This document shows, piece after piece, positions 7,747-20,089 of a stretch of 34,411 nt of DNA. This DNA comes from Pseudomonas sp. TH10 (GTDB taxonomy: Bacteria; Pseudomonadota; Gammaproteobacteria; Pseudomonadales; Pseudomonadaceae): contig NZ_JAEKEG010000006.1 of NCBI RefSeq assembly GCF_016651255.1, forward strand, positions 1-34,411, in the 5' to 3' direction. Each line of letters opens with the position of its first letter. The first letter of the stretch is position 1. The translations under genes and the position numbers were made by a program. The notes under the pieces are model-generated. The model was not told the DNA's origin, made no database searches, and saw only the letters and a program-made list of their open reading frames with translations.

Positions 7747-8525
7747 TGAAAAAGTTATTTTTTGCTCTGATTTTTGCTGCTTTGCCTGTCCTGTCTTTCG
7801 CCGCCGAACACGGTCCGGAGCTGGAAAAAGTCGACATCGACCTCGCTGATAAAGCGGCCCTGCAGGATGGTGCGCGTACCTTTGCCAACTATTGCATGGG
7901 TTGCCACAGCGCCAAGTTCCAGCGTTACGAACGGGTTGCCGATGACTTGGGCATTCCTCACGAACTGATGCTGGATAAGCTGGTGTTCACCGGGGCCAAG
8001 ATTGGCGATCACATGAACATCGGCATGCAGCCGGCCGACGCCAAGACCTGGTTCGGCGCGGCACCACCGGACCTGACCCTGGTGGCGCGTGTGCGTGGCA
8101 CTGACTGGCTCTACGGTTACCTGCGCTCGTTCTACGAAGATCCGGCACGCCCTTGGGGTGTCAACAACAAGGTCTTCCCGAACGTCGGTATGCCTAACGT
8201 GCTGGTCGGCCTGCAAGGTCGCCAGGTGGTGGGCTGCAAACAGGTACAGATCGTCGAAGACGGCAAGAAGCAATATGATCCGTTGACCGGTACGCCGCTG
8301 ACTCATGAAGCGTGCGATCAACTGACCATCGTGCCGAAGTCCGGTGCTCTGAACGAAGAGCAGTTCGATGAGAAGGTCAAGAATCTGGTAACCTTCCTGG
8401 CTTACTCGGCTAACCCGGTTAAGCTGCAACATCAGCGCATCGGTACTTACGTCTTGCTGTACCTGGCGTTCTTCTTTGTGTTCGCCTACTTGCTCAAGCG
8501 TGAATACTGGAAAGACGTGCACTGA
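7746..8525 (+). CDS. petC: Ubiquinol-cytochrome c reductase, cytochrome c1 subunit
   Basis: 259 residues. A Sec signal peptide (residues 1-19 or 20, ending LSFA-A) precedes the mature protein. The haem-binding motif CMGCH is at 50-54. A C-terminal transmembrane helix, YVLLYLAFFFVFAYLL, with a positively charged tail anchors the periplasmic domain. Two further cysteines (in VVGCKQ and HEACDQ) may form a disulfide like the one in Rhodobacter c1 (inference). The protein takes electrons from the Rieske centre and passes them to a soluble cytochrome c. ATG 7746 overlaps the petB stop (TGATG). A large terminator follows after about 24 bases. Confidence 0.97.
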   Translation: MKKLFFALIFAALPVLSFAAEHGPELEKVDIDLADKAALQDGARTFANYCMGCHSAKFQRYERVADDLGIPHELMLDKLVFTGAKIGDHMNIGMQPADAKTWFGAAPPDLTLVARVRGTDWLYGYLRSFYEDPARPWGVNNKVFPNVGMPNVLVGLQGRQVVGCKQVQIVEDGKKQYDPLTGTPLTHEACDQLTIVPKSGALNEEQFDEKVKNLVTFLAYSANPVKLQHQRIGTYVLLYLAFFFVFAYLLKREYWKDVH

Positions 8526-8549
8526 TACGCTTCAAGCATTGCTGTTAAT

Positions 8550-8634
8550 CGCGCGCGCCCAAGGGCGCCTCCGAAAACGCAAGGTCTGGCTAGCCAGGCA
8601 TTGCGGGAGGCGTCCTCTGGGCGCGCGCGTTTTT
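8550..8634 (+). terminator. Very large two-tier terminator hairpin between petC and sspA
   Basis: CGCGCGCGCCCA (8550-8561) pairs perfectly with TGGGCGCGCGCG (8618-8629). Inside this, GGGCGCCTCC (8563-8572) pairs almost fully with GGAGGCGTCC (8606-8615). Further in, CGCAA pairs with TTGCG, and CTGGCTAGCCAG is palindromic. A run of five T residues follows at 8630-8634. The stem is much longer than usual. It ends petABC about 70 bases before sspA; a separate sspA promoter is not obvious in the short space left. Confidence 0.85.
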
Positions 8635-8671
8635 CCGGTTCCGACAAATTCAACAAGCGAGGAGGATCGCC

Positions 8672-9289
8672 ATGGGCGTGACCAATCGGTTGGCCTGTTA
8701 CTCCGACCCCGCCGACCACTATTCCCACCGAGTGCGCATCGTGCTTGCAGAGAAGGGTGTCAGCGCCGAGATCATTTATGTGGAAGCTGGTCGTCAGCCG
8801 CCTAAACTGATCGAGGTAAACCCTTACGGAAGTCTGCCTACGCTGGTCGATCGTGACCTGGCGCTGTGGGAGTCGACCGTGGTGATGGAATATCTGGATG
8901 AGCGTTACCCGCATCCGCCATTGATGCCGGTTTATCCGGTGGCGCGTGCCAACAGCCGTCTGCTGATTCACCGCATTCAGCGTGACTGGTGTGGTCTGGT
9001 GGATCTGATTCTGGATCCGAAAAGCAAAGAGGCCGCGCGTGTCGTGGCGCGCAAGGAATTGCGTGAAAGCCTGACGGGCGTGTCGCCGTTGTTCGCCGAC
9101 AAGCCATTTTTCCTCAGTGAGGAACAAAGTCTGGTGGATTGCTGCCTATTGCCAATACTCTGGCGTTTGCCGATTCTGGGTATTGAACTGCCGCGGCCGG
9201 CCAAGCCGCTGCTTGATTATATGGAGCGCCAGTTTGCGCGTGAGGCTTTCCAGGCGAGTCTGTCTGGTGTCGAACGCGATATGCGCTAA
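8672..9289 (+). CDS. sspA: Stringent starvation protein A (GST-fold RNA polymerase-associated protein)
   Basis: 205 residues, family length. It has an N-terminal thioredoxin-like half ([24 protein letters not shown], with [20 protein letters not shown] supplying the cis-Pro region) and a C-terminal helical half, the glutathione transferase fold. SspA lacks transferase activity in E. coli and instead binds RNA polymerase, affecting stationary-phase, acid-stress and virulence genes. The start ATG 8672 is preceded by AGGAGG at good spacing. sspB follows 16 bases downstream, the usual pair. Confidence 0.97.
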   Translation: MGVTNRLACYSDPADHYSHRVRIVLAEKGVSAEIIYVEAGRQPPKLIEVNPYGSLPTLVDRDLALWESTVVMEYLDERYPHPPLMPVYPVARANSRLLIHRIQRDWCGLVDLILDPKSKEAARVVARKELRESLTGVSPLFADKPFFLSEEQSLVDCCLLPILWRLPILGIELPRPAKPLLDYMERQFAREAFQASLSGVERDMR

Positions 9290-9305
9290 GGCTTAAGGAG
9301 CCGCT

Positions 9306-9719
9306 ATGAACTCCAGTCGACCTTATCTGGTCCGCGCGCTCTACGAGTGGATTGTCGATAACGATTGCACCCCGCACATGCTGGTCAATTCCGAGTACCC
9401 GGCGGTGCAAGTGCCGCAGGGTTTCGCCAGTGACGGGCAAATTGTCCTGAACGTCTCGCCGAGTGCCGTGCGTCATTTGCACATGGACAACGACGTGGTG
9501 ACCTTCGAAGGTCGCTTCGGTGGCGTCCCGCACAGTCTCTACGTGCCAATTGGTGCGATTCTGGGGATCTATGCCCGGGAAAACGGTCAGGGCATGGTGT
9601 TTGATCTCGAGTCGCCGATGGATGACGAGGAAGAGATCGAGTCGGATGACGACTTGCCGCCACCGGACAGCGAGCCACCGCGCCCTAGCGGCCGGCCAAG
9701 CTTGAAAGTGGTGAAATAA
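9306..9719 (+). CDS. sspB: ClpXP protease specificity-enhancing factor SspB
   Basis: 137 residues. The N-terminal domain (PYLVRALYEWIVDNDCTPH ... VLNVSPSAVRHLHMDND ... RFGGVPHSLYVPIGAILGIYARENGQGMVF) is the SsrA-tag and substrate binding fold. It is followed by a disordered acidic linker rich in Asp, Glu and Pro and the short C-terminal tail RPSLKVVK, matching the XB motif that docks on the ClpX N-domain. It delivers ssrA-tagged and other substrates to ClpXP. AAGGAG precedes the ATG. Co-transcription with sspA is expected. Confidence 0.97.
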   Translation: MNSSRPYLVRALYEWIVDNDCTPHMLVNSEYPAVQVPQGFASDGQIVLNVSPSAVRHLHMDNDVVTFEGRFGGVPHSLYVPIGAILGIYARENGQGMVFDLESPMDDEEEIESDDDLPPPDSEPPRPSGRPSLKVVK

Positions 9720-9750
9720 AAAAAGGCGATCCGGATGGATCGCCTTTTTT
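9718..9750 (+). terminator. Rho-independent terminator after sspB
   Basis: GGCGATCC (9725-9732) pairs with GGATCGCC (9737-9744) across a GGAT loop, with seven A residues before and six T residues after. The A-tract overlaps the sspB stop codon. It is suited to both directions, which fits the convergent dolP gene. Confidence 0.9.
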
Positions 9751-9773
9751 ATTACTTCACCACTCTCAAACCC

Positions 9774-9872
9774 GTAGGAGCTGCGGAACGCTGCGATCTT
9801 TTGATCTGGGCTCTGATCCTTAAAATCAAAAGATCAAAGGATCGCAGCCTCGTTTCACTCGACAGCTCCTAC
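9774..9872. repeat. Second-type REP doublet (GTAGGAGCTG ... GCTGCGATC)
   Basis: The left half contains GTAGGAGCTG (9774-9783) and GCTGCGATCTTTTGATC (9790-9806). The right half, read on the reverse strand, contains the same GTAGGAGCTG (ending at 9872) and GCTGCGATCCTTTGATC. The ends are therefore inverted copies that can fold into one long cruciform. It is a different repeat family from those at 1048 and 3471. It lies between the convergent genes sspB and dolP. Confidence 0.75.
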
Positions 9873-9885
9873 AGATCGTGGCGCA

Positions 9886-11520
<1,635 letters not shown>

Positions 11521-11521
<1 letters not shown>

Positions 11522-13332
11522 TAGCGCGGGGTGTCCGGCAGGCGTTGAACCTGGCCGCTGACGAACTGCGCCCAAGGCAGTTGACGCACAACGCGCTGGG
11601 TCTGGGTCATGCCGAGGCTGCCCGATTGACCTTCGATGCGGCTGTCCGGCAGGGCCTTCAGTTGACCCAGGCGCGGTGCCAGGTGGTAAGCGTCGACGCC
11701 CATGGCATACAGGCGGCCGAGGCTGCCGGCGGCTTGTGGCCACTGTGCAACAACTTGCTGGCGCAGTGGGTTGCTGGTTTCCAGCAGCCACGGGGTTTCG
11801 CAGAAGCGAATGCCGTTCATGTCGTTGTACTGGTTCACATCGCCGCTGGCGCTGTACACGTGCGAAGTTGCGTAAACCGGAACGTCACCGGCGTACTGGA
11901 AGTTCAGGGTCGGCTTGATCTGCTGCGCCTGTTGCGGCGTCGCGGCGAGGAAGATGAACTCGATGTCCTGACGGCGCGAAGGCTGTGCCGCTACGTTGGC
12001 GCCCGCAGCATTCTGCAGGCTCTTGGCGCGGGCTTCGCTCTGACGCAGTTGGAACATGCCGGCAATCTGCTGAGCCAGTTGCACTGGCTGATCAACGCGT
12101 TCGATGGCAATGATGCTGCCACCGTTTGCCTGCCAGTCCTGACTGAAAGCACGCAGTACGCGCTCGCCCCATTCGCCTTTCGGCACCATGATGGCGGCGC
12201 GGTGCAGGCCATCGGCACGGGCGCGGCGCGAGACTTCACGGGCTTCGTCTTCAGCGGCCAGACCAAACTGGAACAGCTGTGCCGGGCCTTGATCGCCTTC
12301 GCTGTAGTTCAGTGCGAGGGTGGTGATCGGCAATTGCGGGCGAGTGCTCAGTTGTTTGACTAGTGGCTTTTCCAGCGGCCCGACGACCAGTTGCACGCCG
12401 TCAGCCTGAGCCTTGCGGTAAAACTCGTCCATCGAGGTCAGCTTCGAGCTGTCGTAGAAGACGATGGCTGGCGGATTCTGGCCGGCTTGCTGTGCCTGGT
12501 AGTGCGCGGCCATGAAGCCTTCGCGCAGCGCCTTGCCGACAGCGGCCAGCGGGCCGTCCTGTGGCAACAGCAGGCCGATCTTGCCCAGGGGCTGGCTGGC
12601 CAGTTCCTTGAGCTTGGTCAGGGGGATTGGCAGCTGGATGGCTGCCGGGTGCTTGGGGTTCTGGGCGCGCCAGTTGTCGATCGCGGCCTGCTGTTGCTCC
12701 AGGGTGCCCGCGGTCTTGACGGCCAGCGCCAGGCTCATCCAGCCGCCGAGGTCATCGGTGGAGGTGGGCTGCAGTTGGTCGGTTGGCAGCGAAGCGATCA
12801 GGGTCCAGATCGCTTCATGGTTCTTGCCGGCGGCTTCGCCTTCGAGCATGGGTGCGATGAAAATGCGCTCCCGTGCAGCCGCCAATGCCTGTCCGTCGGC
12901 TTCAAGCGCGCGGGCATGCACGGTGCCGGTACGCACCTGTTGCTCGACCGGCAGTTCGCTCAGGCGCTGCAGGCTCGGATGGCTCAATGCAGTCAGCGCT
13001 GCCTTGGGCTGATTGCGCACCATCGCCAGTTCTGCGGCCAGCGTGCTGGCGAACACCTGCTGTCCAGGCTTTAGTTGTTCCACCGGTACTTGCTGGAGGA
13101 TTTGCGCCGATTGGCCGGCGTTACCCTGGCGATAGGCCAGGTCGGCGGCGCTCAGGCGCAACAGCGCAGCTTTTTCCGGGTCTTTGCTCTGGGAAGCCTG
13201 CTCGAGCAGTTGCTCGATACTGGCATCCGGAGTCCGTGGAAGGTCGCCAAGGCTGGAGGAAGGGGAGCTGGCGCAAGCCGCCAATAAGGCAGCGAGGCAG
13301 AGGGCAGTGAACAGCCGCAGGCAAGCGATCAT
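11521..13332 (-). CDS. lpoA: Penicillin-binding protein activator LpoA (LppC-family outer-membrane lipoprotein)
   Basis: 603 residues, shorter than E. coli LpoA (678), as in other Pseudomonas. Lipoprotein signal with lipobox LAAC and Cys20. The N-terminal part (about 30-240) is TPR-like helical (QLLEQASQSKDPEKAALLRL and following). The C-terminal part (about 250-600) is a periplasmic-binding-protein fold (KIGLLLPQDGPLAAVGKALREG ... IVFYDSS ... QLVVGPLEKPLVKQL). LpoA spans the periplasm from the outer membrane to activate the class A synthase PBP1a. It is the first gene of lpoA-yraN-diaA-dolP. Divergent from rsmI, with TACAAT on the reverse strand at 13369-13374 as a possible -10. Confidence 0.94.
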
Positions 13333-13368
13333 GTAAGTGTTCCTGATACTCGATCAAATTAGCGTCGA

Positions 13369-13511
13369 ATTGTACCCAAGCACTGGCCGGGGCGCGATGT
13401 TAGTGGCGTGAAACGGGCAATTTAGCTCATGCAAATGTTGCAGCAAGGCACCGAAGGCAGGAAAACCTGCAGTGGCAGACGCCTGTCGCCGACGACGCTA
13501 CGCGCTACAAT
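13369..13511. promoter_or_regulatory. Divergent promoter region between lpoA and rsmI
   Basis: On the reverse strand TACAAT (13369-13374) could serve lpoA, but its -35 is poor. On the forward strand TACAAT (13506-13511) with CTGTCG (13483-13488), spacer 17, could serve rsmI and would start RNA near 13518. A small stem GCAGG-AAAA-CCTGC at 13457-13470 has no T-run and no clear role. Confidence 0.35.
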
Positions 13512-13542
13512 GGCGACTTTTAACGATCATGAGGTGTGCGCT

Positions 13543-14415
13543 TTGACTGCTCCAGGTGCTTTGAATTCCGCTGCTGGCTCGCTTTATGTGGTGGCGACGC
13601 CCATCGGCAACCTGGACGACATCAGCGCCCGGGCCCTGAAAATTCTCCGCGAAGTGGCGTTGATTGCTGCCGAGGACACCCGTCACTCGGCGCGGCTGAT
13701 GCAGCACTTCGGGATTGCCACGCCGCTGGCGGCCTGTCATGAGCACAACGAACGGGATGAAGGTAGCCGCTTTATTACCCGGTTGCTGGCGGGCGATGAT
13801 GTGGCGTTGATCTCCGATGCCGGCACGCCGTTGATTTCCGATCCGGGCTATCACCTGGTGCGCCAGGCACGCGCGGCGGGCATTAATGTAGTGCCAGTGC
13901 CGGGTGCCTGTGCATTGATTGCGGCATTGTCGGCTGCGGGCCTGCCGTCGGACCGCTTCATCTTTGAAGGGTTCCTGCCCGCCAAGGCAGTAGGGCGCCG
14001 GGCCCGCCTGGAGCTGGTCAAGGAAGAGCCGCGCACCTTGATTTTCTATGAAGCGCCACACCGTATCCTGGAGTGTCTGCAGGATATGGAGCTGGTGTTT
14101 GGTGGTGAGCGTCCGGCCTTGCTGGCCCGGGAGATCACCAAGACGTTCGAAACCCTCAAGGGGCTGCCCCTGGCCGAGTTGCGCGAGTTCGTCGAGTCCG
14201 ACAGTAATCAGCAGCGGGGCGAGTGCGTGGTGCTGGTGGCAGGTTGGTCCGTGCCTGAAACCGAAGAGGCAGTCAGCAGCGAGGCCATGCGCATCCTCAA
14301 TCTTCTGCTCGAAGAAATGCCGCTCAAGCGTGCCGCCGCACTGGCTGCGCAAATCACCGGTGAACGCAAGAATGTGTTGTATCAGGTTGCGCTGGACCAG
14401 CAGAAGGGCGAGTAA
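13543..14415 (+). CDS. rsmI: 16S rRNA (cytidine(1402)-2'-O)-methyltransferase RsmI
   Basis: 290 residues from a TTG start. The tetrapyrrole-methylase fold is shown by SLYVVATPIGNLDD, AEDTRHS, HEHNE, LISDAGTPLISDPGY and VPVPGACALIAALSAAGL, and then FEGFLPAK and TKTFET, all diagnostic of RsmI. It methylates the ribose of C1402 in the decoding centre, together with RsmH (encoded further on in this window) which methylates the base. The TTG at 13543 is chosen because GAGGTG lies six bases upstream and the protein then begins near the conserved core. An ATG at 13510 has no ribosome binding site and overlaps the likely -10. GTG 13534 is a third option. Confidence 0.93.
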   Translation: MTAPGALNSAAGSLYVVATPIGNLDDISARALKILREVALIAAEDTRHSARLMQHFGIATPLAACHEHNERDEGSRFITRLLAGDDVALISDAGTPLISDPGYHLVRQARAAGINVVPVPGACALIAALSAAGLPSDRFIFEGFLPAKAVGRRARLELVKEEPRTLIFYEAPHRILECLQDMELVFGGERPALLAREITKTFETLKGLPLAELREFVESDSNQQRGECVVLVAGWSVPETEEAVSSEAMRILNLLLEEMPLKRAAALAAQITGERKNVLYQVALDQQKGE

Positions 14416-14486
14416 CCCGTCGCGCAGACAGGTTTTGCGGCTATTAGCGCTTGTTCTTCAGGCGCTCTGCCGTTAACCTGCGCGGC

Positions 14487-14845
14487 GGAGAGTCGATCGG
14501 ACAGTCGCTGCCCTCTATGAAAATTAGGGGGGGGAGGAAAGTCCGGGCTCCATAGGGCGAAGTGCCAGGTAATGCCTGGGAGGCGTGAGCCTACGGAAAG
14601 TGCCACAGAAAATAACCGCCTAAGCGCTTCGGCGCCGGTAAGGGTGAAAAGGTGCGGTAAGAGCGCACCGCACGTCTGGCAACAGTTCGTGGCTAGGTAA
14701 ACCCCACTTGGAGCAAGACCAAATAGGGTCCCAAGGCGTGGCCCGCGCTGGGACCGGGTAGGTTGCTAAAGATGTCCAGTGATGGCCATCGTAGACGAAT
14801 GACTGTTCAAGACAGAACCCGGCTTACAGATCGACTCTCCACCTT
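14487..14845 (+). ncRNA. rnpB: RNase P RNA, bacterial type A
   Basis: About 357 bases. The universal segment GAGGAAAGTCCGGGCTCCAT is at about 14536-14555. It is followed by CCAGGTAA..CCTGG, GGTGAAAAGGTGCGGTAAGAGCGCACCG, AAACCCCACTTGGAGCAAGACCAAATAGGG (in part) and, at the 3' end, ACAGAACCCGGCTTA. The P1 helix closes the ends: GGAGAGTCGATC (14487-14498) pairs with GATCGACTCTCC (14829-14840). It is the ribozyme that matures tRNA 5' ends. Exact termini are estimated to a few bases. A T-run follows at 14844-14848. TTGTTC (14451-14456) and TAACCT (14474-14479), spacer 17, are a weak promoter candidate. Confidence 0.97.
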
Positions 14846-14848
14846 TTT

Positions 14849-15093
14849 CCCCTCCCTGTTTGCAGCATTGGACAGGGCGCAGGCAGTAACGCTTTTCCTC
14901 CTTCCAGAAACCTCAGCAGAAGCGCTTTTGTAATACCGAAAAAATCTTACTCTTAACAAATTACTTTAACTTTCGAGCGCAGCTTTCAGTGCTGCATCAA
15001 GTTATGGGTCGAAACTCCGCGCCAGATTCTCGTTGCTCCTCCTTTTATGCTCCTAAATCTCCGTTCTGTAAGGGTTTTCCTTTAATCCGCGCC
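14849..15093. other. Gene-free stretch between rnpB and the mraZ promoter
   Basis: Together with the promoter region the gap from rnpB to mraZ is about 350 bases. This part is more AT-rich than its surroundings (for example around 14935-14970). It has a small stem GCAGC-N7-GCTGC at 14979-14995 and no open frame with a ribosome binding site. TTGTAA and TCTTAA 17 bases apart near 14927-14955 are a very weak promoter-like pair. I see no feature here that I can support. Confidence 0.4.
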
Positions 15094-15123
15094 TTGACGG
15101 TGTGGTGGGCGCATTCCTATAGT
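15094..15123 (+). promoter_or_regulatory. Promoter of the dcw cluster (Pmra)
   Basis: TTGACG (15094-15099) and TATAGT (15118-15123) are separated by 18 bases, a clear sigma70-type pair, the best promoter in the window. RNA would start near 15130, giving a leader of about 68 bases before mraZ. It should drive at least the early genes of the cluster. Confidence 0.75.
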
Positions 15124-15130
15124 GTGCGCA

Positions 15131-15155
15131 AGTGGCGGAAAGTGGCATGAAGTGG
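15131..15155 (+). promoter_or_regulatory. MraZ operator: three direct repeats with 10-bp period
   Basis: AAGTGGCGGA, AAGTGGCATG and AAGTGGGTTT follow each other with an exact 10-base period, giving GTGGC, GTGGC and GTGGG cores separated by five bases. MraZ of E. coli represses its own promoter by binding TGGG-type direct repeats with five-base spacers. The boxes here begin at about +1 of the predicted transcript, well placed for repression. Two of the three cores end in C instead of G. Confidence 0.75.
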
Positions 15156-15197
15156 GTTTTTTGAGCTCAAAACGATAAAAATTGGAGAAACGCAGAC

Positions 15198-15653
15198 GTG
15201 TTTCGCGGAGCTAACGCTATCAGTCTCGATGCAAAGGGCCGTCTCGCTATGCCGAGCCGGTATCGCGACGAGCTCGTTTCGCGCAGTTCCGGCCAATTGA
15301 TCGTGACCATCGATGCCGTTGATCCCTGTTTGTGTGTCTACCCCCTCGATGAGTGGGAAATTATTGAAACCAAATTGCGCGCACTGCCTTCGCTTCGTGA
15401 AGAGAACCGTCGCTTGCAGCGTTTATTGATCGGCAACGCCGTCGACCTCGAGCTCGATGGCAGTGGCCGTTTTCTGGTTCCACCGCGTCTGCGCGAATAC
15501 GCCAAGCTCGATAAGCGCGCGATGCTGGTGGGCCAGCTGAACAAGTTCCAATTGTGGGACGAGGATGCATGGGACGCGGTATCTGCCGCTGACCTTGCTG
15601 CTATTCAACAACCGGGCGCTATGCCTGATGAACTGCGTGATTTGATCCTGTGA
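15198..15653 (+). CDS. mraZ: Transcriptional regulator MraZ
   Basis: 151 residues, family length. Two AbrB-like swapped-hairpin repeats are visible, each with its signature: [17 protein letters not shown] near 11-27 and [17 protein letters not shown] near 88-104. MraZ is a ring-forming DNA-binding protein that represses its own operon and keeps RsmH in balance. It starts with GTG after TTGGAG (10-base spacing) and is the first gene of the dcw cluster, directly behind its own boxes. The stop overlaps the rsmH GTG by four bases. Confidence 0.97.
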   Translation: MFRGANAISLDAKGRLAMPSRYRDELVSRSSGQLIVTIDAVDPCLCVYPLDEWEIIETKLRALPSLREENRRLQRLLIGNAVDLELDGSGRFLVPPRLREYAKLDKRAMLVGQLNKFQLWDEDAWDAVSAADLAAIQQPGAMPDELRDLIL

Positions 15654-16593
15654 CTATTGATAGCGGCTTTAACCACATCACCGTACTGCTTGACGAAGCC
15701 GTGGAGGCTCTCGCCGTACGCCCTGATGGCTGCTATCTGGACGGTACGTTCGGACGCGGCGGACACAGCCGTTTGATCCTCAGCCAGCTGGGTCCCGATG
15801 GCCGGTTGCTGGGATTCGACAAAGATCCTCAAGCGATTGCCACCGGGCAAACGCTGGCGGCCGAAGACGGCCGCTTTGTCGTTGTGCAGCGTAGCTTTGC
15901 CGAGCTGGGTTCGGTCGTCGCCGAACAAGGTCTGGCCGGCAAGGTCAGCGGCATTCTGCTCGACCTCGGCGTGTCTTCGCCGCAGCTCGACGATGCTGAG
16001 CGCGGCTTCAGTTTCCTCAACGACGGCCCGCTGGACATGCGCATGGATCCGTCCCGTGGCATCAGCGCTGCCGAATTCGTCAACACCGCGCCGGCTGAGG
16101 AAATCGCCCGGGTGTTCAAGGAATACGGTGAAGAGCGTTTCTCCGGGCGCATGGCCCGTGCCGTCGCCGAGCGTCGCGATATCACGCCTTTCGAGCGTAC
16201 CGCCGATCTGGCTGAAGTGCTCAAGGTCGCCAACCCTGCATGGGAAAAGGGCAAGAACCCGGCCACCCGTGCATTCCAGGGTTTGCGCATTCACGTCAAC
16301 AACGAACTGGGCGATCTGGAAACCGGCCTCGAAGCCGCACTGGAAGCGCTGGAAGTTGGCGGTCGTCTGGTTGTGATCAGCTTCCACTCGCTGGAAGACC
16401 GCATCGTCAAACTGTTCATGCGCAAGCTGGTGAAAGGCGAAGCCGACAACCTGCCGCGCAACCTGCCCGTTCGCCACGTGGCGTTCGAACCGAAAATCAA
16501 AGTCCATGGCAAAGCGCAGACGGCCTCCGACGCCGAACTCAAAGCCAACCCACGTTCCCGTAGCGCCGTCATGCGCGTCGCGGAGAAGCTGCG

Positions 16594-16597
<4 letters not shown>
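15650..16597 (+). CDS. rsmH: 16S rRNA (cytosine(1402)-N4)-methyltransferase RsmH
   Basis: 315 residues. The S-adenosylmethionine site is [16 protein letters not shown] (about 29-44), with GFDKDPQAI next and [20 protein letters not shown] typical of MraW/RsmH, then GPLDMRMD and the C-terminal [14 protein letters not shown]. It methylates N4 of C1402 of 16S rRNA, the same nucleotide whose ribose RsmI modifies. GTG start in a GTGA overlap with mraZ, hence translational coupling. Next gene ftsL also overlaps by four bases. Confidence 0.98.
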
Positions 16598-18625
<2,028 letters not shown>

Positions 18626-18626
<1 letters not shown>

Positions 18627-20089
18627 TGTCATTAAGTCTGAACAAGATATTCCCCCACGCCGGCCACGATCTGTTGATCCGTGAATTGGCGCTGGACAGC
18701 CGCAACGTGCGCGCAGGCGATTTGTTCCTCGCCGTGCCCGGTGGCAAATTTGATGGCCGTGCGCACATTGCCGATGCATTGCAGCGCGGCGCCGCCGCCG
18801 TGGCCTATGAGGTTGAAGGCGCCACCGTGCTGCCGATCACTGACGTGCCGCTGATTCCGGTCAAGGGCCTGGCAGCGCAGCTGTCGGACATCGCCGGGCG
18901 ATTTTATGGTGACCCGAGCCGCCACCTGAACCTGATCGGCGTCACTGGCACCAACGGCAAGACCAGCGTTACCCAACTGGTCGCGCAAGCCCTGGACCTG
19001 CTCGGTCAGCACTGCGGCATTGTTGGCACCCTGGGCAGCGGTTTCTACGGCGGCTTGGAGAGCGGCCTGCACACCACGCCGAATCCGATTGCCGTACAGG
19101 CGACGCTGGGCGACCTGAAAAAGGCCGGCGCCAAAGCCGTGGCCATGGAAGTTTCGTCCCACGGTCTGGATCAGGGCCGCGTCACCGCGCTGGCATTCGA
19201 CGTGGCGGTGATGACCAACCTGTCCCGCGATCATCTGGATTATCACGGCACCATGGAAGCGTACGCTGAGGCCAAGGCCAAGCTGTTCGCCTGGAATGAC
19301 CTGAAGTGCCGCGTGGTCAACCTCGACGACGATTTCGGCCGGCAACTGGCCGCTGAAAAACGTGAATCGCGTTTGATCACCTACAGCCTGCTCGACAGCA
19401 GCGCGTACCTGTTCTGCCGCGAAGCGCAGTTCGACGACCACGGCGTGCGCGCCACGCTGGTGACGCCGCAGGGCGAACATCATCTGCGCAGCACCTTGCT
19501 CGGTCGCTTCAACCTTAGCAACGTCCTGGCGGCGGTCGGCGCCTTGCTCGGTCTGGATTACGCGCTCGACGAAATTCTCAAAGTACTGCCGAAACTCGAA
19601 GGCCCGGCCGGTCGCATGCAGCGTCTGGGCGGTGGCACGCAGCCGTTGGTGGTGGTCGATTACGCCCACACCCCGGACGCGCTGGAAAAAGTCCTGACCG
19701 CGTTGCGTCCTCATGTCAAAGGCCAACTGCTCTGCCTGTTTGGCTGCGGCGGTGACCGTGATCGCGGCAAGCGTCCGTTGATGGCTGAAGTGGTTGAGCG
19801 TCTGGCTGATCAAGTGCTGGTCACCGACGACAACCCGCGCACTGAAGACCCTGCGGTGATTTTCGATGACATCCGCGCCGGTTTCACGGCTGTGGATAAA
19901 GTCACCTTTGTCGCCGGCCGTGGTCAGGCGATCGCGCAACTGATTGCCGGTGCCTCGGCCGATGACGTAATCGTCCTGGCCGGTAAAGGTCACGAGGACT
20001 ATCAGGAGATCAATGGCGAGCGCCACGCTTTCTCCGACCTGGTCGAGGCCGATCACGCGCTGACCGCGTGGGAGGTGGCCCATGCTTAA
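18626..20089 (+). CDS. murE: UDP-MurNAc-L-Ala-D-Glu:meso-diaminopimelate ligase MurE
   Basis: 487 residues. The ATP loop is GVTGTNGKTSV (105-115). The motif DNPR at 402-405 marks use of meso-diaminopimelate rather than lysine, which fits a Gram-negative wall. HTTPNPI (UDP-MurNAc dipeptide site), MEVSSHGL, the AEAKAKLF region with the carbamylated lysine, DYAHTPDALE and GKGHEDYQ are all present. It adds the third residue of the stem peptide in the cytoplasm. GGAGGG precedes the start; the end overlaps murF by eight bases. Confidence 0.98.

Noticed and set aside
14382..14606. Small reverse frame across the rsmI end and rnpB
   Set aside because: It overlaps the conserved 5' part of RNase P RNA and has no ribosome binding site.
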